Shown here: piece by piece, positions 1 through 7,291 of the stretch | Layout: each line of letters begins with the position of its first letter | Position numbering within the stretch: the first letter of the stretch is position 1 | Assembly: GCA_021851145.1 (NCBI GenBank) | Contig: JAJZJK010000005.1 | Span: 1 to 34,785, forward strand | From: Nanobdellota archaeon | Lineage (GTDB): Archaea; Nanobdellota; Nanobdellia; Parvarchaeales; Parvarchaeaceae | Reading direction: 5' to 3' | Length of the DNA stretch: 34,785 nucleotides | Translations under genes and position numbers: made by a program | The notes under the pieces: model-generated | Database searches by the model: none | Told to the model about the DNA's origin: nothing | What the model saw: the letters and a program-made list of their open reading frames with translations, nothing else

Positions 1-349
1 TCAATACTCTTGCTGAGTTTCCCGGATTTATCAGCTGATTCGGACTTGTTATGGCTGTTTTTCCGTTTGCTGTTGCATTTACTGAGGTTATGTTTATTAG
101 ATTGCCGGTTGCATCCTCTATTGAAACAACTAATACTCCTGTCGGAGTGCATATTGCTGATGATATAGGGGTTTGCTGAAAACCTGTTATTGTAGAACTT
201 ATTGAGGAACTTGGATTGAAGATTCCCATTGAGTATAAGATTACAGCTACGATTACTATAATTAGAATTGCCCAGCCGTAGGTCATCATATATTCCAGAG
301 CCGACTGAGCTCTTTTTGAGCTTATTAAACCAAAATTATATTTTTTCAT
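1..349 (-). CDS. Class III signal peptide (pilin-like) protein, 3' end outside window
   Basis: Partial gene: 116 codons are visible from an ATG at 349 and the reading frame runs off the left edge. The N-terminus is a short basic leader ending KRA, followed by QSALEYMMTYGW and a hydrophobic stretch of about 20 residues. That is the archaeal class III (type IV pilin-like) signal, cleaved before Q15 by a FlaK/PibD-type prepilin peptidase. The rest is Ser/Thr/Asn-rich with beta-strand character, as expected for a surface or pilus subunit. The start lies 3 bases after the stop of the upstream paralogue, so both are probably one transcript. Residues 15-50 are identical to residues 24-59 of that paralogue. 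The exact surface role is unknown. Confidence 0.8.
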   Translation of the reverse strand, partial: MKKYNFGLISSKRAQSALEYMMTYGWAILIIVIVAVILYSMGIFNPSSSISSTITGFQQTPISSAICTPTGVLVVSIEDATGNLINITSVNATANGKTAITSPNQLINPGNSARVL

Positions 350-352
350 AAT

Positions 353-1522
353 TTAAGGTGAAACCCAATTTATATCTGTTGGTACACCATTGTTATTGTT
401 ACCGCTGTAATCATTTGCATTGCCATCCAAAGGCCACCATCCGACTAGACCATGACTTGGTATTGGAGCACCTCCTATACTGGAAGAAAATAGCTCATTA
501 ACAAGATTAGGAGTAAGAACAGTATTGTATACTTGAAAATTTGTAAGGGTCCCATTAAATGGATTTAGACCATAAGAGTTTCCATTATCAGGGTTATAAC
601 CAAATGTTAAATAATCTAATGAATAAATCTCATTTGAGATGGTAGAACCAACACACGGGCCTGTAGAATTAACATAATAAGTTACAACCCCCTTATTAAC
701 AGAAATTGTAACCATCGTCCATATTCCACCACTTACTCCAAGTCCATGATCATCGGATAGCCCGGGTATAGAAACTGCGATCTCTTCATCACCAGTACCG
801 CATGAAGCCCCTCCATTATTAAGCCAAGATGTTATAAAATCAGTTCCATTTGAACCAAACGTAGTATAACCACTTCCACTTGTCATCTTAGAAGTGTTTC
901 GTCCATTAACCCAATATACAACTGTGAAGGAATCTGATTTGAATGGTAATGTAGTTATTATATAACTACTTGCACCATTAAAACTTGCTACTTGATTAGG
1001 GTTAGAATTGACTGGAACTTTAACCAGACTACCTGTGGATACATATGGGCCGGGTAATGGCTGTCCAGGTTCAGTATAAGTTATGGTAGCAGATCCTGAA
1101 TAAGATGAAGAAGACTTATTGCATGCTCCATTTACATAAAAAGAAGAAGAAGCACCAGGATTTAGGGTAGACCCTACATCTTGTGTAACTTTTAAGCCAT
1201 TATTTCCAGTTACGTTTATACTTGTTATGTTTACAGGATAACCTACATTGTTTGTTATATATAATTCAAGGATTTGATTGTTTACTGAATTTATGCAGTT
1301 AGCTTGAGTTACTCCTAAGCTTTGAAAACCAGTTATTGTAGTTGTTATGCTTGAACTTGGATTGAAGATTCCCATGCTGTAAAGGATTACTGCGACAATT
1401 ACTATTATCAAGATGGCCCAGCCATAAGTCATCATATACTCTAAGGCAGACTGGGATCTTTTTGATTTTATTGAGGAAATTTTATTACTCCCTAAATCTC
1501 TGGAAAACGCTTTAAATGACAT
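353..1522 (-). CDS. Class III signal peptide protein with C-terminal LamG-like domain
   Basis: 389 residues. The N-terminus has a basic leader ending KRS, then QSALEYMMTYGW and a transmembrane helix (about residues 24-52), a type IV pilin-like class III signal. Residues about 60-165 are a Ser/Thr-rich beta domain. Residues about 175-389 look like a concanavalin A/LamG-type lectin fold: they contain SFTVVYWVNGR, a TMVTISVNKG strand and the terminal motif GLVGWWPLDGNANDYSGNNN, common to archaeal LamG proteins. The likely product is a surface adhesin or pilus-tip protein binding glycans; the ligand is unknown. An AT-rich TATA-like box centred near 1550 lies about 28 bases upstream, fitting a leaderless start at 1522. 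Confidence 0.8.
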   Translation of the reverse strand: MSFKAFSRDLGSNKISSIKSKRSQSALEYMMTYGWAILIIVIVAVILYSMGIFNPSSSITTTITGFQSLGVTQANCINSVNNQILELYITNNVGYPVNITSINVTGNNGLKVTQDVGSTLNPGASSSFYVNGACNKSSSSYSGSATITYTEPGQPLPGPYVSTGSLVKVPVNSNPNQVASFNGASSYIITTLPFKSDSFTVVYWVNGRNTSKMTSGSGYTTFGSNGTDFITSWLNNGGASCGTGDEEIAVSIPGLSDDHGLGVSGGIWTMVTISVNKGVVTYYVNSTGPCVGSTISNEIYSLDYLTFGYNPDNGNSYGLNPFNGTLTNFQVYNTVLTPNLVNELFSSSIGGAPIPSHGLVGWWPLDGNANDYSGNNNNGVPTDINWVSP

Positions 1523-1542
1523 ATTATTTATATAAAAACGAG

Positions 1543-1557
1543 GGATATAAATATTTC
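1543..1557 (-). promoter_or_regulatory. TATA box for the pilin-like gene pair
   Basis: On the minus strand this reads AAATATTTATATCCC. Its centre is about 26-28 bases before the ATG at 1522, the spacing expected for an archaeal TATA box driving a leaderless transcript. No Shine-Dalgarno sequence is seen. The placement is inferred from spacing and composition only. Confidence 0.45.
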
Positions 1558-1582
1558 CGTTATATAAACAAATTAAATTTTA

Positions 1583-2560
1583 TCACTTATTGTAATAAGA
1601 ATCCCATTTTGGCGCATAGAAATCTACTTTAGGAAAACTTACTTTAAAGCTATAACAGCTATAGACCATTATATTTTTAACATATTTCAAAAGAGACCAG
1701 TTTTGTTTCTTTATTTTATTTAGTACTATATCTGCTGAAGAAAGCGACTCAAAGAAATGATACAACTCCTCTTTTTTGAGTACCTGTGGTGCTTTTTCAG
1801 CAAGCCAAATTTCAAAGTTCTTTGCTTCCATGTCAGATGCAAAATATATTTCTACGTTTTCAACTTTGCCTGAAAAAACTGCTGTTATTTTTTCAAATAT
1901 TGAATCATCTGAGTTTCTAAATGTGTCTAAGTGGCTGGAATTAGTTATATATATTGTATTAAGGTCAGTTATTATACTGGAGATATTTCCTTTTGCTGAC
2001 CTTACTATACTTTCAACCATACCATCGCTTATTTTCATTTTATTGTAAAGAACAAGTTTGAGTGCAAAGGTTTTAAGTACTCTATTATTCAGTTTATAAA
2101 ATCTCACGGTTTCGTATCCAAAAAGAAATCTTTTGTATTTGCTTCTGAAAATCTCACCGGTCTCTGACTCAAATATTATTATAGAATCTCCTGCCATAGA
2201 ATTTAATTTCTGAGCTATAGATGAATCAACTGATAAAAGTTTTTCCAGATCTTCAATGTAAATAACCTTTTTACCTTGTTGGAAAAGTGATTTTGACATG
2301 GCAGATTGCTTTATGTTGTCTAAAATCATTGAAGAAACACTTTGAGTATCGTCGGTTAGTTCATACAAGTTTATTACCTCAAAGCTTGCATTTAACTCAT
2401 TTGCAATCGCCTCTGCAAGAAAATTCTTGCCTGTTCCAGCTGGCCCATTGAATATGAACCTGGACTTGCCATTTTTAATTGCAGTCAATACTTTACCCGA
2501 AATGCTATTGGAATAATTCTCTACAAACATCTTTATTTCCGGCTTAAATAAAGAAAGCAT
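1583..2560 (-). CDS. rfcL: Degenerate replication factor C large subunit-like AAA+ protein
   Basis: 325 residues, shorter than typical archaeal RfcL (about 400-500). The AAA+ core is recognisable: a P-loop GPAGTGKN at residues 39-46 (family GPPGxGKT/S) and a Walker B-like strand VIYIEDLEKL. The usual N-terminal WxEKYRP segment is missing, and the Thr/Ser that normally coordinates Mg is Asn46. No PCNA-binding PIP box (QxxLxxFF) is visible at the C-terminus. It starts 2 bases after the RfcS stop, so it is translated with it. I infer a clamp-loader large subunit that may have lost ATPase activity. A generic AAA+ paralogue is the alternative, but position beside RfcS favours RfcL. Confidence 0.7.
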   Translation of the reverse strand: MLSLFKPEIKMFVENYSNSISGKVLTAIKNGKSRFIFNGPAGTGKNFLAEAIANELNASFEVINLYELTDDTQSVSSMILDNIKQSAMSKSLFQQGKKVIYIEDLEKLLSVDSSIAQKLNSMAGDSIIIFESETGEIFRSKYKRFLFGYETVRFYKLNNRVLKTFALKLVLYNKMKISDGMVESIVRSAKGNISSIITDLNTIYITNSSHLDTFRNSDDSIFEKITAVFSGKVENVEIYFASDMEAKNFEIWLAEKAPQVLKKEELYHFFESLSSADIVLNKIKKQNWSLLKYVKNIMVYSCYSFKVSFPKVDFYAPKWDSYYNK

Positions 2561-2562
2561 AA

Positions 2563-3504
2563 TTATTTGAGACTGGCCAAAAACGCAAGAAAGGCCTGAA
2601 ACTGTATGAATGGCGTTGCACCTTCAACTATCCTGTAATCTGTCTCTGCAAGCTTCTCAAAAACGTAATTCTTTACCTTATCATTAACTATATCAGTTGT
2701 TGAGATTATGTTGAATATAGAAATCAAAAGCTCCTTCATATTTATCCCGTTATCAATTATCTCTGAGAATATTTCTCTTGATTTCTTAAAATCGCCTGAC
2801 AACGCCGTCTTTAAGCCATCCATTGTCTTTGAAACATCCATCAACCCGCTGCTTTGCAGAACCGCCTTTGCATCGATCTTTTTAGAAACATTTGAAAGTG
2901 ATTGCATAAGATTAACAAGCGTCCTTAAATCCCCTCTTGACACATAATCCAATGCATCCATTGCTTCCTGGTCTATTTCCAGCTTTTCGCTATCCGCAAT
3001 CCTTTTTATGAACTTATGTACATCTTCTTTAGATAAAGGCTGAAACCTAAGTATTGCACATCTTGACTGCAATGGTTCTATTATGTTACTTTGGTAGTTT
3101 ACACTGAATACAAACCTGCAAGTGTTGATGTACTCCTCCATCATCCTTCTTAGGGCCTGTTGTGCTTCCTGTGTTAATGAGTCTGCCTCATCAAAAAGGA
3201 TTATCTTAAACGGCGCATCTATAGGTTTTGTCCTTGCAAACTCTTTAACTTTACCCTGTATAACGCTTAACTTCCTATCATCAGATGCATTTAGTTCGAT
3301 AAAATTTTGATTCCAGTCTGGGCCGAATACTGCTTTTGCTAACACTACTGCTGAAGTTGTTTTACCAACGCCTGGTGGGCCAGACAAAATCATGTGCTGT
3401 ATCTCTTTTTTCTCGGCCATGGCCTTTAATTTTTCTACTATCTCTTTCTGTCCTATTATTTCATCAAAAGACTGCGGCCTATACTTTTCTATCCAGAGCG
3501 CCAT
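2563..3504 (-). CDS. rfcS: Replication factor C small subunit (clamp loader)
   Basis: 313 residues, the normal length. RFC loads the PCNA ring onto primed DNA using ATP. All hallmarks are present: N-terminal WIEKYRPQSFDEIIGQ, Walker A GPPGVGKT, Walker B ILFDEAD, the LRRMMEEY helix, the SRC arginine-finger motif (LQSRCAILRF) and sensor 2 SRGDLRTLVNLMQ. A C-terminal collar domain follows. It lies between a KaiC-like ATPase (1 base upstream) and the degenerate large subunit (2 bases downstream) in one operon. This copy is likely to supply the functional ATP sites of the complex, because its neighbour's P-loop is altered. Confidence 0.96.
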   Translation of the reverse strand: MALWIEKYRPQSFDEIIGQKEIVEKLKAMAEKKEIQHMILSGPPGVGKTTSAVVLAKAVFGPDWNQNFIELNASDDRKLSVIQGKVKEFARTKPIDAPFKIILFDEADSLTQEAQQALRRMMEEYINTCRFVFSVNYQSNIIEPLQSRCAILRFQPLSKEDVHKFIKRIADSEKLEIDQEAMDALDYVSRGDLRTLVNLMQSLSNVSKKIDAKAVLQSSGLMDVSKTMDGLKTALSGDFKKSREIFSEIIDNGINMKELLISIFNIISTTDIVNDKVKNYVFEKLAETDYRIVEGATPFIQFQAFLAFLASLK

Positions 3505-3505
3505 A

Positions 3506-4213
3506 TTAGATGTCTGCGAAAAGCTCTGCAGACGGATAAACTATTATTCCATTGTTTTTTATATCCAAAGGTATGTATTTAGTCAAATGCTCTGTCGATC
3601 TCATTTTTATTATTCTGAGTGCCCTTATAAATGAGCTTTGTCTTTCTACCATGTACAAAGCTACTACTCCATCCGCTGCGAACTCTTCTACTCCAAAAGA
3701 TGAAAGCTTGTTTTCTCCATAAGGCATTTCACCTATAAAAATTGCAGTGCAGTTTCTTGCCTTTATTATACTGGAAAGCTCTATAACTGCCTTTCTTATT
3801 GACATTATATCCGAGAAAAACATCTGCAAATAAGTTATTGAGTCCACAACTAAACGATTTGCGCCCATTGCATCTAATTCTGAAGATATAACCTCCTTCA
3901 TTGAGTCATAATCTACCAAAGGGATTGTGACAATTTTTATCAAGCCACTGTCCAGATATTCCTTTATTTTTGCATCAACTATCATAAACTGCTGCATTAA
4001 ATCATCTTGGCTTTCTTCTAAAGTAAAGTAAAGCCCTTTTTCACCCTTCTTTGCTCCCTCAAGTAAAAACTGGAAAGAGAATGTAGTTTTACCTGCACCT
4101 GGCGTTCCTGTTAAGAATACGACACTATTTTTAGGGAAACCTCCATTCAAAGCTTCATCTAACCCTGGAATACCAGTTGTTTCACGTTCTATGCTAGTTT
4201 GGTTCTTTTCCAC
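3506..4213 (-). CDS. KaiC/RadA-like single-domain RecA-superfamily ATPase
   Basis: 235 residues with one RecA-fold domain. N-terminal TGIPGLDEALNGGFPKNS is the standard KaiC-family opening. Walker A GTPGAGKT is at residues 36-43, the acidic pair in LYFTLEES follows strand 2, and the Walker B strand is LVVDSI at 121-126. The C-terminal part keeps the LRIIKMRSTEH motif. Such archaeal proteins are usually regulators or signalling ATPases; no second KaiC domain exists here, so a circadian role is not implied. Its start codon overlaps the last base of the upstream winged-helix gene (ATGA), and RfcS begins 1 base after its stop. The function is unproven. Confidence 0.85.
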   Translation of the reverse strand: MEKNQTSIERETTGIPGLDEALNGGFPKNSVVFLTGTPGAGKTTFSFQFLLEGAKKGEKGLYFTLEESQDDLMQQFMIVDAKIKEYLDSGLIKIVTIPLVDYDSMKEVISSELDAMGANRLVVDSITYLQMFFSDIMSIRKAVIELSSIIKARNCTAIFIGEMPYGENKLSSFGVEEFAADGVVALYMVERQSSFIRALRIIKMRSTEHLTKYIPLDIKNNGIIVYPSAELFADI

Positions 4214-5091
4214 TATCCCTCCAGTATGATATCTCCCATTAATTGATATTTTATCCTTATAAGAGAATTTTGGCTAAGTATATTAGCCCATTTAGAGATT
4301 AGGTCCTTACTAACATTTAAAGATTGCGCTGCCTGAGATGCTGTAACTGAATGCTTCTCTTTCACCAACAAAAGCAACTTGTTTAATGGATTATTCACTA
4401 TTTCATTTGAATCTTCTTTTTGAGCTACAGCTGAAGGATTTTTGAAATTAATAGTTTCGAATACACTTTTCTGTAATTCTGACTGGGAACTTAAGTCTTC
4501 AGCAGGTTTCATTTCTTTCATAGGAGAAAGCTCTGGCTCCTTTTTTTCATTAACAATATTCACTTTTGTAGGCATTGAAGCTTGTATTTTATCCAATTTG
4601 CTTTCTTTTTCTTGCATTGAAACTTTAGTTTCCTTTGGCTTTTCAGCTGCCGCAACCATGACTTTGTCCTCTTTTATCTCACCGGGTTTATAATTTGGCC
4701 TTGAAGGCAGTTCACTTGCTACTTTATTTATTTTATCCTCTTTAACCTGGGCTAATTTTAGTTTCTCTTCAACCATGTTTATCTTTGGCTGAAAGGATAC
4801 ATTTTCCGGGGTTTTATCCTCCTTTTTATTTTTTCTTTCAAGATGGAAAAAAGATACTTTCTTTTCTGGTTGGCTTGTTTCATTGTTTTTTACCAGAGTA
4901 TTTGCCGAAATTTCTGAAGCTTTCCCCTGAGTCTTTGCCAAATCTATCTGTGGAACCTCCTGCAGATTTACGCCCAAAGCAGAAGCTGCTCTGAATAAGG
5001 AGCTGTTAATTAATGAGACATCAGAATAAACCTTGTAAGAGGTGTCTAAGATATTCTGTGCTATTTGCTTTAAATTACCCTTATTGTCCAT
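4213..5091 (-). CDS. Winged-helix protein with long charged linker
   Basis: 292 residues, not assignable to a named family with certainty. Residues 1-40 form a predicted helical segment (LKQIAQNILDTSYKVYSDVS). Residues about 55-225 are a Lys/Glu/Pro-rich, probably disordered linker. Residues about 230-292 form a compact winged-helix domain: NPLNKLLLLVKEKHSVTASQ begins it, then a recognition helix LNVSKDLISKWANIL and a wing ending GDIILEG. It is the first gene of the clamp-loader operon and overlaps the KaiC-like gene by one base, suggesting that the two proteins work together. It could link the ATPase to DNA or to another complex. A TATA box lies about 30 bases upstream. Confidence 0.7.
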   Translation of the reverse strand: MDNKGNLKQIAQNILDTSYKVYSDVSLINSSLFRAASALGVNLQEVPQIDLAKTQGKASEISANTLVKNNETSQPEKKVSFFHLERKNKKEDKTPENVSFQPKINMVEEKLKLAQVKEDKINKVASELPSRPNYKPGEIKEDKVMVAAAEKPKETKVSMQEKESKLDKIQASMPTKVNIVNEKKEPELSPMKEMKPAEDLSSQSELQKSVFETINFKNPSAVAQKEDSNEIVNNPLNKLLLLVKEKHSVTASQAAQSLNVSKDLISKWANILSQNSLIRIKYQLMGDIILEG

Positions 5092-5115
5092 AAGTATTAC
5101 TTTAAATTCAAGACT

Positions 5116-5127
5116 TAAATATATTTA
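5116..5127 (-). promoter_or_regulatory. TATA box of the winged-helix/KaiC/RFC operon
   Basis: The minus strand reads TAAATATATTTA, centred about 30 bases before the ATG at 5091. The next upstream minus-strand gene ends at 5175, so this is the likely promoter of the four-gene operon running to 1583. No Shine-Dalgarno is apparent, consistent with a near-leaderless first gene. Confidence 0.5.
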
Positions 5128-5174
5128 ACTTTTTTGAAACCAGGCCATAATATGTAAACTCTAAAAATTATAAT

Positions 5175-6653
5175 TTAGCTTACTATCTTACAGCTACCTG
5201 ACAAACAGTATTCGCTTGAATAACTCAATGCATTGATCTTAGATTCCAATTCAGAAATATAGGAAAGACTGCAAACTGGCGCTGTATTGTTTATAACGCT
5301 ACATATCTGTGCTGTAAGGATATTTGCCGCGCCCAATTCTGTTTCTCCCATTGAACCGGAAGTAGGATTTTCTATTGAATTAAGAACATCCTGATGAGTA
5401 CTGTATGCTGAGTTCAAACCGCTTGAAGTAAGGTATGTTCCAGCATCTATAATTGCACCGTCAAATACGTACTTGTTATTAATGTCAAAGAATGGCACAC
5501 CGCCAACAAAGAAATTCTGTATTCCAAAACCGGCTGCAGATAATATTGCTGAACTCGTTGAATTGAAATCGTGCATCCCTAGAACATAAACATTTGAATA
5601 GATAATTGGGCTTATCTGCTCTATTCCGGTAGTATTTACTAAAAATGACCCTCCCATCTCATCTAATGGCTCAAAGTTTATGTACTTTGATGTGTAATAA
5701 GCACCGGTTACAAAAGGCTCTGGATTGCTATCACCGTAAGGAGCACCATTCAAAGATGGTTGTGAAGTTGCCTCTTTAAATAAGGTACTTGAGAAGTTAA
5801 ACATCAATGTTGGAACGTTTGCATCATTTGTAGCAGATCTGTCATAAAATAACTTTGAAAAGTTACCAAATCTTGAAAGAGCGATTGCTATTGACCAACG
5901 CATGCCTGCACAGAATGGACAACCTTGTGCTCCTAGATAAACAAATGTCGGTTTACCGTTTTGGCTTATTGAATAATTAGAAAAATTAGATGGGACAGAG
6001 ATAGGAACTATATCGTAATTATTACTGTTACCATAAACCAGAACATAATACCCTGGAGAAGGCCCATTGCTACCATCACTTACATTTTCATATATAAAGC
6101 TACCAGCAACCTGCTGTGCCCCTACACTTGCTAGTTGACTGCTAAGGTCAGATAAGCCATTTATGTAAGTCGAACCTAAAGATTCGCCATCCGGACCTAA
6201 AAAGAATGACCCTGAAGCATTTGCATTAACTGAAGGCGTTAATGAAGAAACCGAAGAGGAAAATATATGAAAACCAAATACTAAAACCAACAATACTACA
6301 ACGATTACTGCTAGACCTATAACAATGTAAGGAACGAAACTTTTATTTGAGTTATTCTCCCCTTTTTGAGATGAATTAGAACTACTACCTTTTAACTTCT
6401 CATTTTCTTCCTTAAGACGCTGGATTTCTTTCAGCCTTTCATTTTCCTTTTTCAGTCTTTCAAGTTCATCGTCATTTGAGTTAGTAGCAATTTCTACTTT
6501 CTTTTCCTCGGTTTTGTTTTGAGAATTTTGCTGATTATTAGGTGAACTTTCACTGTTATTATCAACAGCTACCGCCTTTTCCGGCTGCAAATCCTTATTT
6601 GCATTTTCATTGACGTTAGTATCAGCATTGTTTTCTTTGTCTTCGTCTGGCAT
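5175..6653 (-). CDS. Membrane-anchored thioredoxin-like DUF929 protein
   Basis: 492 residues. Residues 1-60 are a charged Asn/Glu-rich segment; about 62-89 form a Lys/Glu/Leu coiled coil; about 108-131 form a single transmembrane helix; the rest is extracytoplasmic. The outer domain has VYLGAQGCPFCAGMRWSIAI with a CxxC at C245/C248, the hallmark of DUF929, a thioredoxin-fold family. Six further cysteines lie near the C-terminus (ICSV, VCSL, EYCLSGSC), so disulphides are likely. I infer an envelope thiol-disulphide oxidoreductase. A TATA-like CTATTTAAGC at about 6675-6684 fits a leaderless start and abuts the 3' end of the RNase P RNA gene. Confidence 0.85.
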   Translation of the reverse strand: MPDEDKENNADTNVNENANKDLQPEKAVAVDNNSESSPNNQQNSQNKTEEKKVEIATNSNDDELERLKKENERLKEIQRLKEENEKLKGSSSNSSQKGENNSNKSFVPYIVIGLAVIVVVLLVLVFGFHIFSSSVSSLTPSVNANASGSFFLGPDGESLGSTYINGLSDLSSQLASVGAQQVAGSFIYENVSDGSNGPSPGYYVLVYGNSNNYDIVPISVPSNFSNYSISQNGKPTFVYLGAQGCPFCAGMRWSIAIALSRFGNFSKLFYDRSATNDANVPTLMFNFSSTLFKEATSQPSLNGAPYGDSNPEPFVTGAYYTSKYINFEPLDEMGGSFLVNTTGIEQISPIIYSNVYVLGMHDFNSTSSAILSAAGFGIQNFFVGGVPFFDINNKYVFDGAIIDAGTYLTSSGLNSAYSTHQDVLNSIENPTSGSMGETELGAANILTAQICSVINNTAPVCSLSYISELESKINALSYSSEYCLSGSCKIVS

Positions 6654-6686
6654 TTTTATGTTAACACCTTCCTGCTTAAATAGATT

Positions 6687-6968
6687 GCGGTATTGAATAG
6701 CCCGTTTTTTGTCATCCCTCAGCTTTAGTTCAAAAGCTTCTCAGTTGGATGTAACAACATTCGACTAAGCGCCGGAATACCGGTTTGCACCGTGAAGGTC
6801 TGCCGTTTCATCCTCTTTTCAGCAATCAGCTTTCGCATCATATCTTTGCACTGAAAACAGGTATCGTTTCTGCTCAGTTGCCTGCCTTTTACAGCAATGC
6901 ATTACTGCACTTCAATTTTAAAGGTGAACGGACTTCCTCCTTTAATGGTCTGTTGCATACAATACCGC
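6687..6968 (-). ncRNA. rnpB: RNase P RNA
   Basis: The catalytic RNA of RNase P, which removes tRNA 5' leaders. On the minus strand, 5' GCGGTATTG (6968-6960) pairs perfectly with 3' CAATACCGC (6695-6687), forming helix P1. The conserved region GGAGGAAGTCC lies at 6940-6930. GAAACGGCAGACC and GGTGCAAACCGG occur at 6809-6780, matching the conserved core around P10/P11, and ACAAAAAACGGGC near 6712-6700 matches the 3' conserved region (family ACAGAANNNGGC). The length of about 282 nt fits a compact archaeal type-A RNA. The RNase P protein Rnp4 is encoded at 19300-19620. End points are set from P1 and may be off by a few bases. Confidence 0.9.
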
Positions 6969-6970
6969 TA

Positions 6971-6979
6971 TTATATATA
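6971..6979 (+). promoter_or_regulatory. TATA box for the SWIM-domain gene
   Basis: TTATATATA, centred 29 bases before the GTG at 7004. It fits a leaderless plus-strand transcript. It lies only 3 bases upstream of the RNase P RNA 5' end, inside the oppositely directed promoter. Confidence 0.5.
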
Positions 6980-6989
6980 GCAATCTGCA

Positions 6990-6999
6990 TTTAATAAAT
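6990..6999 (-). promoter_or_regulatory. TATA box for the RNase P RNA gene
   Basis: The minus strand reads ATTTATTAAA, centred about 26 bases upstream of the predicted RNA 5' end at 6968. Together with the plus-strand box at 6971-6979 it makes a compact, interleaved divergent promoter. Confidence 0.5.
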
Positions 7000-7003
7000 T
7001 ATT

Positions 7004-7291
7004 GTGGAAGTAAAAACATTAGATGATAAAGACTTGAAGAAAGATGAAAAGCTTTACATAAAGGGAATTAGATTAGTTAATTCTGTAAAGATTGACTATA
7101 AAACGCAAAAGCATATTTCTTTTCTTGTTCAAGGAGATAATGAACTCCACAATGTAATGTATTTTGACGAAAAGCCATCGGACAAAAAATGGCAATGTGA
7201 TTGCAAGTGGTATACTCTTCAGGATAAGCTTTGCTCACATATAATCTCTGTAAATCTGGCGATAAAAAACGGGAAATTAAAAATTGATTAG
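7004..7291 (+). CDS. Small SWIM zinc-finger protein
   Basis: 95 residues with a GTG start at 7004; no Shine-Dalgarno is present and a TATA box lies 29 bases upstream, so it is probably leaderless. An N-terminal beta-rich half (IKGIRLVNSVKIDYKTQKHI) is followed by the SWIM zinc-binding signature CxC...CxH: QCDCKWYTLQDKLCSHIISV. SWIM fingers bind DNA or protein and occur in MuDR-type transposases, Rad51-associated Sws1 proteins and SNF2 helicases. Here the domain stands alone. It starts beside the RNase P RNA and its last 4 bases overlap the convergent unknown gene. Its partner is not evident. Confidence 0.8.
   Translation: MEVKTLDDKDLKKDEKLYIKGIRLVNSVKIDYKTQKHISFLVQGDNELHNVMYFDEKPSDKKWQCDCKWYTLQDKLCSHIISVNLAIKNGKLKID

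Noticed and set aside
4530-4960. Lys/Glu-rich linker possibly marking a frameshift or two fused genes
   Set aside because: The frame is open throughout and both ends look folded; a disordered linker explains it.
6785-6994. 69-residue plus-strand ORF
   Set aside because: It lies antisense across the RNase P RNA gene and has no protein-like features; the RNA explains the sequence.
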